A stretch of 64,000 nt of DNA from Ailurus styani (GCA_002007465.1 LNAC01000108.1:1706318-1770317), one strand, 5' to 3'. Positions 1 to 10,675 are shown, counted from the stretch's first letter. Numbers and translations are program-made. Notes: generated from the letters alone by a model not told the origin.

Positions 1-482
1 GGTGAAGCGGGGGGTGGCGGGAAATGGGGCCGGTCGGAGCTTGACCCATCGGGCTCCTGGGTCTCCGAAAGAGGTCACGCTAGCACAATAAAAACAACTC
101 CATTTCGAGTTGTGCTTCCAGGGTACAAGCCGCTTCCATGTGCTTTACTTTGTCGGACTCTCTCAACAACTCTATGGGATAGAAATTACGAGTGCCATAC
201 CATGGGGGAGGAAACCGAGACTCGCAGAGGGGAGACGTTTTGCTCAAGGTCACAAAACGAGAGGTGGCAGGGCAGACACTGAACGCCAGGCGCCCGGATT
301 CCCAGCTCAGAGACTGCGACAACAGAAGAAGGCCGCCAGTGGGTGGGGCTCAGGCCCTCCTTCCAGGCTGGTTCCAAAATGGTGGGGGTAGTGGCGTCAG
401 CAACGCCCCCGCCCCTTCCGTCCACCTCCCTCCTTCTTCCCCAGGCCACCCAGGCGGGGGGAGGGGATGGAACGGAGCAACC

Positions 483-516
483 CACGTGACTGCCGACAAC
501 CTGGCGCGTGACGCAA
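483..516 (+). promoter_or_regulatory. E-box (CACGTGAC) and CRE/CARE-like site (TGACGCAA)
   Basis: CACGTGAC at 483-490 fits USF/MYC/TFE-type E-boxes, and TGACGCAA at 509-516 fits an ATF-C/EBP composite half site. Both sit 100-130 bases upstream of the likely start. Motif match only; occupancy is not shown by sequence. Confidence 0.4.
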
Positions 517-599
517 GTCGGCGGGCCCAACGCTCGCCTTGCCTTGTGGAAAACGTAGTTCAGCCGACCATCAGGTTGGGGAAGAGAGACGGGCCTAGG

Positions 600-613
600 A
601 CTACATTTCCCAG
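600..613 (+). promoter_or_regulatory. ZNF143/THAP11-type site ACTACATTTCCCAG
   Basis: ACTACATTTCCCAG is a one-base variant of the ACTACAATTCCCAG promoter element bound by ZNF143 (Staf) and THAP11. It lies just upstream of the GC-rich exon 1, the position such sites usually take. A weaker inverted relative (AACTACGTTTTCC, read on the - strand) is at 548-560. Confidence 0.6.
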
Positions 614-619
614 GAGTCA

Positions 620-745
620 GCGGGGCGACGCCGCCGCTGCCGCCGTCGGAGAGCGGGGACGCGGGGCGCGCTGTCGGGCGGGGGCGAGGTTCGGGCCGGT
701 TGTGCCGTTGCGAGGCTGCAGTTGCGATCGCTGCGGTGGGCTCAG
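620..745 (+). other. THRAP3: THRAP3 exon 1 (5' UTR, non-coding)
   Basis: The GC-rich block ends at gctgcggtgggctcag, followed by a consensus donor gtgagt at 746. It contains no start codon leading into the THRAP3 frame, so it is 5' UTR. The left boundary is a guess from promoter layout. It is expected to splice either directly to 50137 or through an extra non-coding exon in intron 1 that I could not identify. Confidence 0.7.
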
Positions 746-1600
746 GTGAGTGAGGGCCTCTGATGGGGATTAGGGCAGTTCCACCAGCTCCAGTCGTTTT
801 GTCTTTTATCTTTCCTCCGCGGCGGCTGGGCCAGGGTCCCCGGCAGGTCCAGCGCGGAGCCGCTCCCCCGCGCCTACCCCCAGGCCTTTTCTGAGCGGGC
901 CCCGCTCTCTCCGGCTCCTCCCCCTCCCCGCCCTTCAGGGCTTCCCCTCGCTCCGGCCTAGCTCCCGACGCTCTGGGCCGCCTTTTCTCCCGAGCAGCTC
1001 CTACCTTTCCCCCCCCTTATTGCATGCTGCGAGAAGAGGCCTCCACCCTTCCATTCCTCTCTTTAGTCGTAGAGCCCCATTATTTGGATTTCTCCCTTTC
1101 CCGGAACTCTTTGAATGTCCCCCCGCCCCTCCCCCCCGTTCTCCATTGGCCTGGTTCTGTTTTCTAGGGCGCATGTGGCTGGCACTCAGTAAATGTTAGT
1201 CCTTCTTTTCTGCCTTGCGGCCAGAGGAGGCATAGTCCAAATTTATCTGCTCCGGGAACATTTGTGGGCCCACTTTTATTTCAGTCTCTCGGGCTGGAGG
1301 TGAGGCCAACTTGCATTCCAGTGGTAATCGGCGTGTGTTCTGCTTGTAGGAGGCAATTTTCTTTGCCTCCCTTAGCACCTCAGCAACTTTTATCAGCTCT
1401 TCTCATTGCCTTTCTAAATCTTAGGGGTGGAGCATGGCGGCGGAAGCTGGCGAGTAGCGCTGGTGCCCAGAAGTTCGAAGCCATCAGTGGTAGTAGGGTG
1501 TTTACGGGGAGGTGGTTAGTTGGATTGAAGGAGAAGCCTCAAGAGTGTGGTAGAGCCTGGCGGGCGAGAGCCAGTGAAGCTTCTGGTGGCAATCTAACAG
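746..1600. other. Intron 1 start, C-rich, with a second GC-rich spot
   Basis: 746-1140 is the C- and T-rich shoulder of the CpG island. At 1425-1456 there is ggagcATGGCGGCGGAAGctgg, whose ATGGCGGC core is the YY1 consensus; a possible downstream promoter or enhancer element. No gene is seen. Confidence 0.4.
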
Positions 1601-1611
1601 ATGCATCCTGG

Positions 1612-1790
1612 AGCCCGCTTGCCTGGGTTCAAATTTTGGCCTTGTTAAAGCTTTTGATTTTAGGTCAAGGGGTGTCGCTTCCGGGTGCCTCAGTTTCTTT
1701 ATCTGCAAAATAGCGGTAAGTAACAGTGGCTATTTTGTAGAGTGATTGTGAAGATTAAATGAGATTAAATTGAAAACCGCTTAGCTCATT
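1612..1790 (+). repeat. MIR
   Basis: Shows the MIR order: gcctgggttcaaattt, then cctcagtttctttatctgcaaaat, then gtgaagattaaatgagattaa. Old and diverged. A cryptic donor-like gtaagt sits at 1715. Confidence 0.75.
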
Positions 1791-1799
1791 ACCTAACAA

Positions 1800-2565
1800 G
1801 TATCAAACGACATCGTTATTACCCCTTATCGTGTATAGGATTTCTGGATGGTGGGCCCAGAGTGGAAAGGCAGGTATCACACCAACATTTTCCTTTCCTT
1901 TCAGATGGCCCTCCCTTTTTTTGTCTGTGGAAATATTGTCTGTTCGGTTATCTGGACAGCTTGATGTGTGTGTCAGTAAGTAGAAGCCTGTTAAAGAGTC
2001 AGCAACTGTTCCTGCCATGAGCAACTTGTGGAGCGACTCAGACTTAGTTTGCTCTTCGCTGGGAATTACATTTTGTGAACTAGGGCACGCACTTTAGCAG
2101 TATCAAAAACAAACTTATTTTGCAGCCACTTAGGCTTGATTGTATCTTGTAAAAAGTTAATTGAAGTTTTCAGAAGAAATCGTTTACCTAAAAATCTTTT
2201 CTGTTGCATACAGGCTTATCGCTTTGTTCTTTAACTTTTTTGGCACCAGTGACAGGTCTCCAGTTTTAGAGACTGACGTTTTTAGTCTGCAGATGTACAG
2301 TCCTATCTTAGCGGTGGTGGTGATCGTAATAATAGTAGCGACGGTAGTTCACCACATACAGGCACTTTTCAAATTTGGTTTAGCCAGTGAAACTACAGTT
2401 ACAAAGAGAGTGTCCTTTTTTGTCCTGAGAAATTGGAAGGAGGAAGCTTGGAACACTGCTGAGATTGATGCCAAGGTGGGGAGAGATGAGGCTGACTGAG
2501 AGAGAGAAAACCTACGACTATTAGTTATTTGTTTTGAATGGATAGTCTCAACGACTGAAAATCTT
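1800..2565. other. Intronic sequence, nothing recognised
   Basis: AT-rich unique-looking intron sequence; no repeat family or gene recognised. Confidence 0.4.
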
Positions 2566-2581
2566 AAGATGCTAGCCTCTT

Positions 2582-2789
2582 GGGCGCCTGGGTGGCTCAG
2601 CGGGTTAAAGCCGCTGCCTTCGGCTCAGGTCATGATCCCAGGGTCCTGGGATCGAGGCCCACATCGGGCTCTCTGCTCAGCGGGGAGCCTGCTTCCTCCT
2701 CTCTCCTCTCTCTCTGCCTGCCTCTCTGCCTACTTGTAATCTCTCTCTCTGTGTCAAATGAATAAATAAAATCTTTAAAAAAAAAAAAA
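2582..2789 (+). mobile_element. CAN-SINE, full length, young
   Basis: Full head, ctgcctctctgcctacttg block, aaataaataaaatcttt tail and poly(A). A perfect 16-base duplication, aagatgctagcctctt, flanks it at 2566-2581 and 2790-2805. Confidence 0.96.
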
Positions 2790-2944
2790 AAGATGCTAGC
2801 CTCTTTCTCTTGGGCACAATGACATCCTGAATTGAAGGCAGTGAGTGTGGTTCATGCTGTTCTCTCAAATACTAGATATTGATGGATTGCTTCACATAGT
2901 CATTCTGTAAACATCTAAGATTGAGTCGTTCAGTATTTGGCTGA

Positions 2945-3380
2945 TTGATTCAACAAATAGTGCCTGAGAACGTACCATCTACTGGCTCCTGTGCTAGGTT
3001 CTTGGAGTATAGGAGGGTGTGAGACAGAAGGGGTCTCGATTTTGGAGAACTTTCAGTAGAGTGGGGGAAGATAAACAACAGGTAAGCAAATAAATGACAG
3101 GTTGAGAAAAGTGATATGGGGATAGTAAGCAGGGACTCTAGTAGACACTAACAAGGCAGACCTGAGGGTGGTTAGAGAAGTTCTTTCTGGCACAAGTGAG
3201 GATACATTTTTGTAGGAGAGAGCATTCCATGTGGAGGGAACAGCAAGTGCCAAAACTTGAAGATGGGGAGAATTTAGTGTGCTTTCAGCACTGAAAAGAG
3301 GCCCAAAGTAGCTGACACATAGTGAGGAGAGTGGTTACAAGACAGATGGACAGGTAAGGTTGTTTGGGGAAGCTGTCGAA
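2945..3380 (+). repeat. Ancient mammalian interspersed repeat (family not assigned)
   Basis: Contains the series caacaaatagtgcctgag ... gagcattccatgtggaggga acagcaagtgcc, widespread in mammalian genomes. The same family seems to recur at 29740-30230, with shorter pieces near 24140 and 47340. Confidence 0.5.
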
Positions 3381-3811
3381 GCCTTCTGATTTATATTTTA
3401 GAATCACTTTTGCAGAGGTATGGAGGATGGGCGGATATCATTTAAGAGGCTGCTGTGCTCATCCAGGCCAGACATGGTAGTTGCCTGAAGTAGAGGGATG
3501 GAACGGAGATTTATTGGTGGGAAGAAGGGGGGGGGTTTGGAGATGACATAGATTTAATACTCTTTGGAGCAGGCCATTCTTATTCTTTGGTCCATGGACT
3601 GTAGGGAGCCCATGAGTTGTAAAATTTTTGTGAGGGAGTGCATTTTTTCAAAGGTGTGATACCTTACATCTTACTCATTAGTCTCAAAATTTAAGAACAC
3701 TGCGCTAGAGCCTGTAATGCAGGTTTATAATCCATAAAAAAGTAGGTGCCCACAGCTTCTCAGCAGAGCTGAGTCATGAGTACCCTTCTAAAAGATTGCT
3801 TTCCTTTGTCC

Positions 3812-3910
3812 TTTTTTTTTTTTTAAGTAATCTCTACACCCCACGTGGGGCTCAAACTCACAACCCCCAAATCAAGAGTTGCCCTGAGAACTGAGCCAGC
3901 CAGGTACCCC
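3812..3910 (-). mobile_element. CAN-SINE, old short form
   Basis: Poly(T), then aagtaatctctacacc, cacaacccccaaatcaagag and gagccagccaggtacccc: only the tRNA-related head of an older subfamily. Confidence 0.9.
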
Positions 3911-3914
3911 ATTT

Positions 3915-5050
3915 CTTAGTCTTTGATGCGAACGTTTTTTTTAAAATCAGGGTTAAAAGCTGTGCCATTGATCATCTTTTAGTTTCCTTTTGTCTTCAAG
4001 TTACAGGCTGATGCACATGCTGAGGAAGCTAAACATAAGCTCAGTTTCATGAAAATACATTTCCTGATGTTTTCTTTCACTGAAAGAAACAGTTCCTATT
4101 TTAAGTGGTACAAATGGAGCACTTCAGTGTATGAAGAGCAAGATCATTTTCTTGCTTTCCTTCAGCAGTTAGAGGTTTCAGATGTATATTCATATTTTTT
4201 GAGTATATTTTTACATGACAGTGTGTTATTGGAAGCATAGGGTGTACTTTGTATCCCAGAGTTAGAGCTGAACCACTGAAAGAACCATGTATTTTCCTTT
4301 TTATGGCAGAGGTTGGAAACTGAAGGGTTATGGACAAAATCCAATCTCCAGATGTGTTTTGATTGGCTCTCACAGTCTTGTAAATTTGAATTCTTTGTGA
4401 ACATTAAAAAACAAGGAGATCTTATGTAAAAATTTGGATTCAGGCTGCTTTTGAAAAATCACTTCTGGCAGCTATGGACCTGTGTTTCTGCTTCGTAACA
4501 GCCATCTTTTGTAGTTGGGCATATCCTCTCCAGTTTGTCAGAGACCTCACTGCAGCCTGACATGTATCCCTGACATGGGGTGAAGTGTCCTTTGATATCA
4601 TTTTACACCTTATATTACTTGTCTGTCTGTAGGCGCTTGAATTTGGTCTCCCTGTTCTAGATATATGACACAGGTCTCTAATGCCTCCACTTAAGTCTTT
4701 TTTCTGTCTTAACATTGTATCACCGTTAAAAATTGTTTTGTCTTGGTGCCTTATTTTTTGCAGGGCAACGAGGGAGATAAGCCCAAAACATTGAATGATT
4801 TTGTTTGAAAAGTCAAGAAACCCAAGGGCTTTTAGAAAGCCTGAAGGCGTCGATCTGACCCCAACCCATGCCTTTTAGCTGGCATGGGTGCAGTGTCCTC
4901 ATTTTTGTTCTGCCCGATTTGCTTTTTAGCATCTGGAATGTTGTAACTGCATAGCTGGGTTTAAGTTTCAGAACATAGAAGGCCAAGCAAAGAGAAGTTG
5001 CTGAATGTCTAATTAGAAGACTTTTGGCACTTGTTTTCAGGCATAAGGAC
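3915..5050. other. Intronic sequence, mostly unique
   Basis: No gene or repeat recognised. A perfect 9-base stem, acccatgcc / ggcatgggt with an 8-base loop, is at 4864-4889. Confidence 0.4.
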
Positions 5051-5051
5051 C

Positions 5052-5055
<4 letters not shown>

Positions 5056-5113
<58 letters not shown>
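5056..5113. repeat. (GT)n microsatellite
   Basis: Uninterrupted GT repeat of about 28 units; likely length-polymorphic. Confidence 0.95.
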
Positions 5114-5114
<1 letters not shown>

Positions 5115-5211
5115 AATATGGCTATGTGAAGTCCATTGCTTTGCTTTCAATAATGTTGTGGGTTTTTTTTTTTTTTTTGCTTTTGTTTTTGAGGGGTGTT
5201 AACTCAATTTT

Positions 5212-5400
5212 TTTTCTTTAAGATTTTACTTATTTATTTGAGAGAAACGCAGATAGCAAGAGAGAGCGTGAGCGGGGAGGAGCAGGAGAAGCAGACTCCC
5301 GCTGAGCAGAGAGCCTGACACGGGGCCCCATCCCAGGACCCTGGGATCATGACCCCAGTGGAAGGTGGACGCTGAACCGACTGAACCACCCAAGTGCCCC
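5212..5400 (-). mobile_element. CAN-SINE
   Basis: Reads tttaagattttacttattt to gaaccacccaagtgcccc. Target duplication taactcaatttttt on both sides. Confidence 0.93.
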
Positions 5401-5620
5401 AGTAACTCAATTTTTTCCTTCTCTTTTGATCATAAGGGCAGGATAAATAAAGAATTGATAGAGGACATCAAAGAGACTGCTTTCTAAAGTTACCCAGATT
5501 TCTTCACTCTGGGGCTTCCCAGAAGATGGTCCCAGTGTGTCTAAAGGATGTGTCCTACAGTCTTGACTAACGGCTTTGGCTATCAGACTATGGGCTATCA
5601 GAAAAAAACTCGAAAAATGA

Positions 5621-5809
5621 GCACCTGGGTGGCTCAGTTGTTAAGTGTCTCTTCGGCTCACGTTATGATCCCAGGGTTCTGGGATCAAGCGCCCTGTCGG
5701 GTTCCCTGCTCAGTGGTGAAGCCTTCTTCTCCCTCTCCCACTCCCCCTACTTATATTCCCTCTCTCGCTGTCTCTAGTCAAATAAATAACTAAAACCTTA
5801 AAAAAAAAT
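5621..5809 (+). mobile_element. CAN-SINE
   Basis: gcacctgggtggctcag head through caaataaataactaaaacctt tail; imperfect duplication aaaaactcg / aaaaactag. Confidence 0.92.
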
Positions 5810-5949
5810 TAAAAACTAGTAAAAAACGGAGGAAGTTGAGGAAGTTGGTCTGATGCCAGAGTGGGGTTGTCCACTAGAAAAAATTGGGTAAATTTTTAAA
5901 GATAAATTCTTGTTTCAGATATAATAAAGTGGTGTTTTGTATAGTCTTA

Positions 5950-6122
5950 AATTTTTTTTAAAGATTCTATTGAATTGAGAGCGTGAGTGGAGGGAAGGNA
6001 AGGGTGGGGGTGGGGGGAGGGAGAGGTAGACTCCCTACTGAGCTGGGAGCCCAACATGGGGCTCTATCCCAGGGAGCTGAGCCAAAGGCAGACGCCCAAC
6101 TGACTGAGCCACCCAGGCGCCC
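5950..6122 (-). mobile_element. CAN-SINE containing an N
   Basis: aaagattctattgaattgag to gagccacccaggcgccc. A single N at 5999 lies in its G/A-rich middle. Confidence 0.92.
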
Positions 6123-6212
6123 GTCAAACAAGGCCTTTCTTGATCACCCTACCTATAGGGTATTCCTCTCATCATTTCCCTCCCCCAGGATAGTATTACT
6201 GTGGGACATTTT

Positions 6213-6418
6213 TTTTGTGTGTGTTTTTAAGATTTATTTAGTTATTTGAGAGAGAGCGTGCGCTCCCAGAGGGAGGAGCAAAGGGAGGGGGACAAAGCAG
6301 ATTCTGTGCTGAGTGCAGAGCCCGACGTGGGGCTCAGCCTCACACATGACCCTGAGATTGTGACCTGAGCTGAAATCAAGAGTCGGAGGCTCAACCGACT
6401 GAGCCACCCAGGCACCCC
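6213..6418 (-). mobile_element. CAN-SINE
   Basis: tttaagatttatttagttattt to gagccacccaggcacccc; flanks ctgtgggacatttt / ctgtgggatgttatttt suggest a target duplication. Confidence 0.93.
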
Positions 6419-6674
6419 TGTGGGATGTTATTTTAATCCACTTCATCCTCACCTCTTTAGAGAGTAAAGCAGGGATTTGTTTGATTGACTGCTGAGTCCC
6501 CAGACCTAGGACATCCTCTGTCACATAGGAAAGAGATTGAGCTGGCAGGACTCTGAGCAGCTACTCCCTTTTCAGTCAGAGCAGTTCTGCATTGATAATT
6601 TTTTAGTTAGGGGTTCTGCTTAACATTTCATTTTTATTTAAAGACTTTTTTCTTTAAAGTTTATGTATTTTATT

Positions 6675-6853
6675 TATTTTTAAGATTTTATTTATCAGAG
6701 ACAGAGTACATGCACGTTTGCACAAGTAGGGGGGAGTGGGAGGCAGAGGAAGAATTAGGCTCCTTGCCGAGCAAGGAACCTGACTCATCCCCAGACCCTG
6801 GGATCATGACCTGAACTGAAGGCAGATGCTTAACTGAGCCACCCAGGCATCCT
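6675..6853 (-). mobile_element. CAN-SINE
   Basis: taagattttatttatcagag to gagccacccaggcatcc. First of a run of closely packed copies to 7503. Confidence 0.92.
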
Positions 6854-6870
6854 GTTTTGTGTGTGTGTAT

Positions 6871-7019
6871 GTTTTTTTTTTTAAGATTTTATTTATTAGA
6901 GAGATGGAGGGCACAGAGGGGGAATGAGAGCGAGAAGCAGACTCCCCACTGAGCATAGAGCCCATGTGGGGCTCTTTTGCAGGACCCTGAGATCATGACC
7001 TGAGCCACCCAGGTGCCCC
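6871..7019 (-). mobile_element. CAN-SINE
   Basis: Poly(T), aagattttatttattagag to gagccacccaggtgcccc; internally shortened. Confidence 0.92.
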
Positions 7020-7026
7020 GTCCCAT

Positions 7027-7123
7027 ATTTTTTATTTTAAGTAGGCTCCATATGCAACGTGGGGCTTGAACTCACGACCCTGATGTAGAGAGTTGCCTGC
7101 TCTGCTGAGCTAGCCAGGAGCCC
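7027..7123 (-). mobile_element. CAN-SINE, old short form
   Basis: ttaagtaggctccatatgca to gagctagccaggagccc; tRNA-related head only. Confidence 0.85.
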
Positions 7124-7150
7124 TGAAATTTATCTTCAAAGTAATCTCTA

Positions 7151-7274
7151 GGGGCTCCCCAGTAGCTCAGTTGGTTAAGCAGCTGGGTTCGGCTCAGGTC
7201 ATGATCCCACGGTCCTGGGATCATGACCTGAGCTGAAGGCAGACACCCAACTGACTGAGCCAGCCAGGTGTCCT
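7151..7274. mobile_element. Head-to-head CAN-SINE palindrome
   Basis: A + strand SINE head (7151-7209, ending ggtcatgatccca) is followed, after cggtcc, by the reverse complement of the same region (tgggatcatgacctgagct to 7274). The two arms of about 58 bases could form one long hairpin. Confidence 0.88.
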
Positions 7275-7311
7275 GAATATCTCTTCTTGTAGAGAAGCTT
7301 AATGAAGTATT

Positions 7312-7503
7312 TTTAAGATTTATTTATTTGAGAGAGAGAGCCGCCTGCACAAGCAGGGATGAAGGAATAGGGGGAGAGAATCTTCAGCAGACTCCCCACT
7401 GAGCATGGAGCCTAAGGTGGGACTCGATCTCACGACCCTAGGATCATGACCTGAGCTGAAATCAAGAGTCAGAGGCTTAACCAACTGAGCCACCCAGGCG
7501 CCT
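7312..7503 (-). mobile_element. CAN-SINE
   Basis: tttaagatttatttatttgag to gagccacccaggcgcct. Confidence 0.93.
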
Positions 7504-7990
7504 CTGAATTTTTTTAATGAAAAAATTTTTAATATGGTTCATCCAAAGTGCCAGCTTCCTGATAACCTGATAACCACTCATCACTAGTGAGTTGTGTATT
7601 TGTGTACATGAACCATGACTGTAAATGAAAGATAACACTGAGTTTCAAAGTTGTCAGCTGAATTATTGCTGTAGTTATTTGGAAATTAAGATTTTATGTG
7701 TCAAAGGTATACATAAACTGTAACTTTATGTACAATATGTTATTCCAGCTAGAATTTTGACCTTGCCCTTCTCAGCTCATCTTATTCTGGTAACTAATCT
7801 GAGAGCTGCCAACAAGAAATAGAGGGTACTTTCTGAGGAGAGGATCTTTGGTGTCCATGTCGGGTATTAATTTTCACAGCAAAGCTATAGGGATACAGGC
7901 TTTGTCTTCTAGATTGTTCATCCTCCTTCCTTTATTCCTTTGGGTGAATAAAAAACCATCATTGTTCAAATACATAAATCCTGGATACAC
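7504..7990. other. Intronic sequence, nothing recognised
   Basis: AT-rich, no repeat or gene recognised. Confidence 0.4.
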
Positions 7991-8175
7991 TTTTTTTTTT
8001 TTTTTAAGATTTTATTTATTCATTTGACAGAGGTTAAGCAGGGTGATCGGCAGGGAGAGGGAGAAGCAGGCTGCCTGCTGAGCAGGGAGCCCAATGCAGG
8101 ATTCAGTCCCAGGGCCCTGGGATCATGACCTGAACTGAAGGCAGACACTTAAGTGACTGAGCCCCCCCAGGAATC
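7991..8175 (-). mobile_element. CAN-SINE
   Basis: Poly(T), aagattttatttattcattt to gagcccccccaggaatc. Duplication cctggatacac on both sides. Confidence 0.94.
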
Positions 8176-8255
8176 CCTGGATACACTTTTTGATCCTTGT
8201 CTCCTATCGTAAAGCATTATGTGTGCAAAACTTAGTTTTTCCTATAGTAACTCTT

Positions 8256-8456
8256 TTTTTTAAAAAAAGATTTTTATTTATTTATTTCACAGAGGGAGAG
8301 AGATCACAAGTAGTCTGAGAGGCAGACAGAGAGAGAGGAGGAAGCAGGCTCCCCGCTGAGCAGGGAGCCCGATTCGGGCCTCGATCCCAGGACGCTGAGA
8401 TCATGACCTGAGCCGAAGGCAGAGGCTTTAACCCACTGAGCCACCCAGGCGCCCCA
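8256..8456 (-). mobile_element. CAN-SINE
   Basis: agatttttatttatttattt to gagccacccaggcgcccc. Duplication tatagtaactctt on both sides. Confidence 0.95.
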
Positions 8457-8527
8457 TATAGTAACTCTTGAGTAATCTAGTTTCCTGTTGAAAATACTAC
8501 TTTTCCCTGTTCAAAACTTACTTTCTT

Positions 8528-8755
8528 GGGCGCTTGGGTGGTTCAGTCAGTTAAGTGTCCCACTCTTAATTTGGTTTAGGTCATTATCTCATTGTCGTGG
8601 GATCTAGCCCTGCGTTGGGCTCCCCATGCGCTGAGTATGGAGCCTACTTGGGGTTCTCTGTCTCTCTCTCCCTCTGCCCCTCCCCCCTGCTCCTGTGTGC
8701 ACGCACTCTCTTTCTCACACACGCTCTCACACGTTGTCTCTCTGTCTCAGAAACA
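8528..8755 (+). mobile_element. CAN-SINE, older subfamily
   Basis: gggcgcttgggtggttcagtc head and a CT-rich body with cctgctcctgtgtgcacg; tail degraded at aaacaaaaac. Confidence 0.88.
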
Positions 8756-8774
8756 AAAACTTAAACTTTTTCTT

Positions 8775-8881
8775 GGGGTGCTTAGTTGGTTCAATCTGTA
8801 GAGCATGCAGCTCTTAATCTTGGGGTTGTGAGTTTGAGCCCCATGTTGGGTGTGGAGATTACTTAAATCTTAAAAAAAACC
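8775..8881 (+). mobile_element. CAN-SINE, old short form
   Basis: ggggtgcttagttggttcaa, gttgtgagtttgagcccca, gtggagattacttaaatctt, poly(A). Confidence 0.9.
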
Positions 8882-8907
8882 ACCCACAATCTTTTCTTTT
8901 TTTTAAT

Positions 8908-9101
8908 CTTTTTTTTTAAGATTTTATTTATTTATTTGACAGACGGAGACACTGCAAGAGGGATACAGGCAGGGGGAGTGGGAGAGGGAGAAGCCAACCT
9001 CCCGCAAAGCAGGGAGCCTGATGCGGGACTTGATCCCAGGACCCTGAGATCATGACCTAGCTGAAGATAGACGCTTAATTACTGAGCCACCCAGGTGCAC
9101 C
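8908..9101 (-). mobile_element. CAN-SINE
   Basis: aagattttatttatttattt to gagccacccaggtgca; flanks cacccacaatcttttctt / cacccccacccttttctt look like a diverged duplication. Confidence 0.93.
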
Positions 9102-9438
9102 CCCACCCTTTTCTTGACTACATTTCTTGTTATAAGTTATGTATTTTGTGTAATTTTTTTTTTCTCACTGAGCAGTCAGGACCTGAACTGGATCTAATAT
9201 GGAGTTAGGCAAAATCCTAGGGATTTAGCCTGCTCTCTACTTTCCATTGTACAGATATTTGTGTATCAGCTTAGTTTTTTGAAGATGATTCTGGAAACAG
9301 GATTACCTTTAAGGATTTGATTTGATTTGTTGCTTGGTGATTATGTAAACACATTGTTGGGGGAAAGAGCCTCTCTCTTCCAACTTTGTGGGTTCCCCCC
9401 CCAAAACTGCCGTTTTAGAATATAGTGTGCTGTGTGAT
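9102..9438. other. Intronic sequence, nothing recognised
   Basis: No repeat or gene recognised. Confidence 0.4.
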
Positions 9439-9439
9439 T

Positions 9440-9590
9440 TACATACATCATCGGTTCATTTAATTCTTATAATAGATTATAAGATTAGTGTATCTACTTT
9501 TTAGAGATGAGAAAAATTATTAAGATTATACATCTTGGTCAGTCCTGGACAGAATTGGAGTCAGGATGCTCATCCAGGTTAGTCTTGTGT
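9440..9590 (-). repeat. MIR
   Basis: catcggttcatttaattctt, tttagagatgagaaaaatt and ttggagtcaggatgctc follow the reverse order of MIR. Confidence 0.6.
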
Positions 9591-9900
9591 TCGCAAGGCT
9601 CTTGTTCTTTACCATTCTGCCTGTATTCAACAGATGCGTGTGGTTACCCTTCAATGTGGAGTTGTTTCTCTGATTTGACCCTAAGAGCATTGCTTTATGA
9701 ATCCCATTTCAGTCTTTAGAAGTGTTTGCAAAAAAACAACAACAAAAAAAGAATTGTGTTTGACCAAGAACTTTGTGAGGTACGTGGGAATGCTAGTACT
9801 CTTCTGTCACTATCCTAGAGAATCTTTTCTTTCCTAGAGACTTGAGAAAGGGAATCTAAAGGGAGCACAACCACAGTGTTCAGCATTGTATAATCCTGTG

Positions 9901-9953
9901 TGGGGCTTGATCAGGAGTCTCACGCTCTACCTACTCAGCCAGCCAGGTGCCCC
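9901..9953 (-). mobile_element. CAN-SINE head fragment
   Basis: ggggcttgatcaggagtctc to cagccagccaggtgcccc; only about 50 bases. Confidence 0.8.
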
Positions 9954-10090
9954 AGGATATGCATATCTTTAACTTTATTAGGATACCTGCACAGTATTTT
10001 CCTCATTATACCAGTTTATATTCTATTACAAATATTTCTGTTGCTACAAATCTTAATGACATGTTACTGTTAGAGTTTATAATTTCTTTT

Positions 10091-10300
10091 TAAAAAAATT
10101 TTTTTAAGATTTTATTTATTCATGAGAGACAGAGAGAGGGGCAGAGGCAGAGGGAGAAGCATACTGCCGCCAACACCCCCCCCACCCCCCCACCCCCCAC
10201 ACTGAGCAGGGAGCCCAACGTGGGTCTCAATCCCAGGATCCTGGGATCATGACCTGAGTTGAAGGCAGACGCTTAACTGACAGAGCCACCCAGGCATCCT
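10091..10300 (-). mobile_element. CAN-SINE with C-rich expansion
   Basis: taagattttatttattcatg to gagccacccaggcatcc; the normal gactcc segment is replaced by a run of C and CA (10170-10200). Confidence 0.92.
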
Positions 10301-10429
10301 AAGATTATTTTTTTATATGTATATTAGCTGCATACGTTTCCTCTTTCGAGCTGCCTATTCATCCCCTTATCCCACTTTATGTAGCGTTTATTGTTTGACT
10401 TACAACATATAGTTACTTGTTTCTATGTG

Positions 10430-10540
10430 TTGCCTCACCATGAGGTCAGAGACTTTTTCCCTTTGTTATTGTTGTATCTGGAGTGCCTAGGACAGTGCTC
10501 GGCATATGGTAGGCGTTCAGTAAATATTTATTTAATGAGG
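10430..10540 (+). repeat. L2 3' end
   Basis: agtgcctaggacagtgctcg ... gtaggcgttcagtaaatattt matches the conserved L2 3' end. Confidence 0.75.
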
Positions 10541-10675
10541 TGATTTTTTAATTTTTTACCTAAACAATTGGATTTTTAGTATTTTTATTTGTAGAAATTA
10601 TAGTCTAGAGTCTGGATTTTAATCCTTTGATTATATGTTGCAAATATGTTCTCCTAGTATGTGGGTCCGTTTTGA

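Larger units (their letters stand above)
370..745 (+). promoter_or_regulatory. THRAP3: THRAP3 CpG-island promoter
   Basis: CpG density rises sharply here and peaks at 620-740, with runs such as gcgacgccgccgctgccgccg. There is no TATA box. This is the usual architecture of a housekeeping promoter. The island fades into a C-rich intron start after about 1000. Promoter position is inferred from CpG content, upstream factor motifs and the strong donor at 746. Confidence 0.8.

Noticed and set aside
192..749. Long open frame (185 codons) through the CpG island on the + strand
   Set aside because: Low-complexity GC-rich composition, no protein family resemblance, and it crosses the exon 1 donor at 746; chance frame in a CpG island.
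1711..1722. gtaagt donor-like site at 1715
   Set aside because: Lies inside a MIR with no paired acceptor of quality.
2580..2765. Many 60-80 codon frames starting MGAWVAQ or containing SAQVMIPGSWD and similar
   Set aside because: All are translations of CAN-SINE bodies; not genes.
4864..4889. Perfect 9-base hairpin acccatgcc / ggcatgggt
   Set aside because: Too short and isolated to mean much; no terminator or regulatory role expected in a mammalian intron.
5056..5113. GT repeat as a possible Z-DNA regulatory element
   Set aside because: Ordinary microsatellite; no supporting context.
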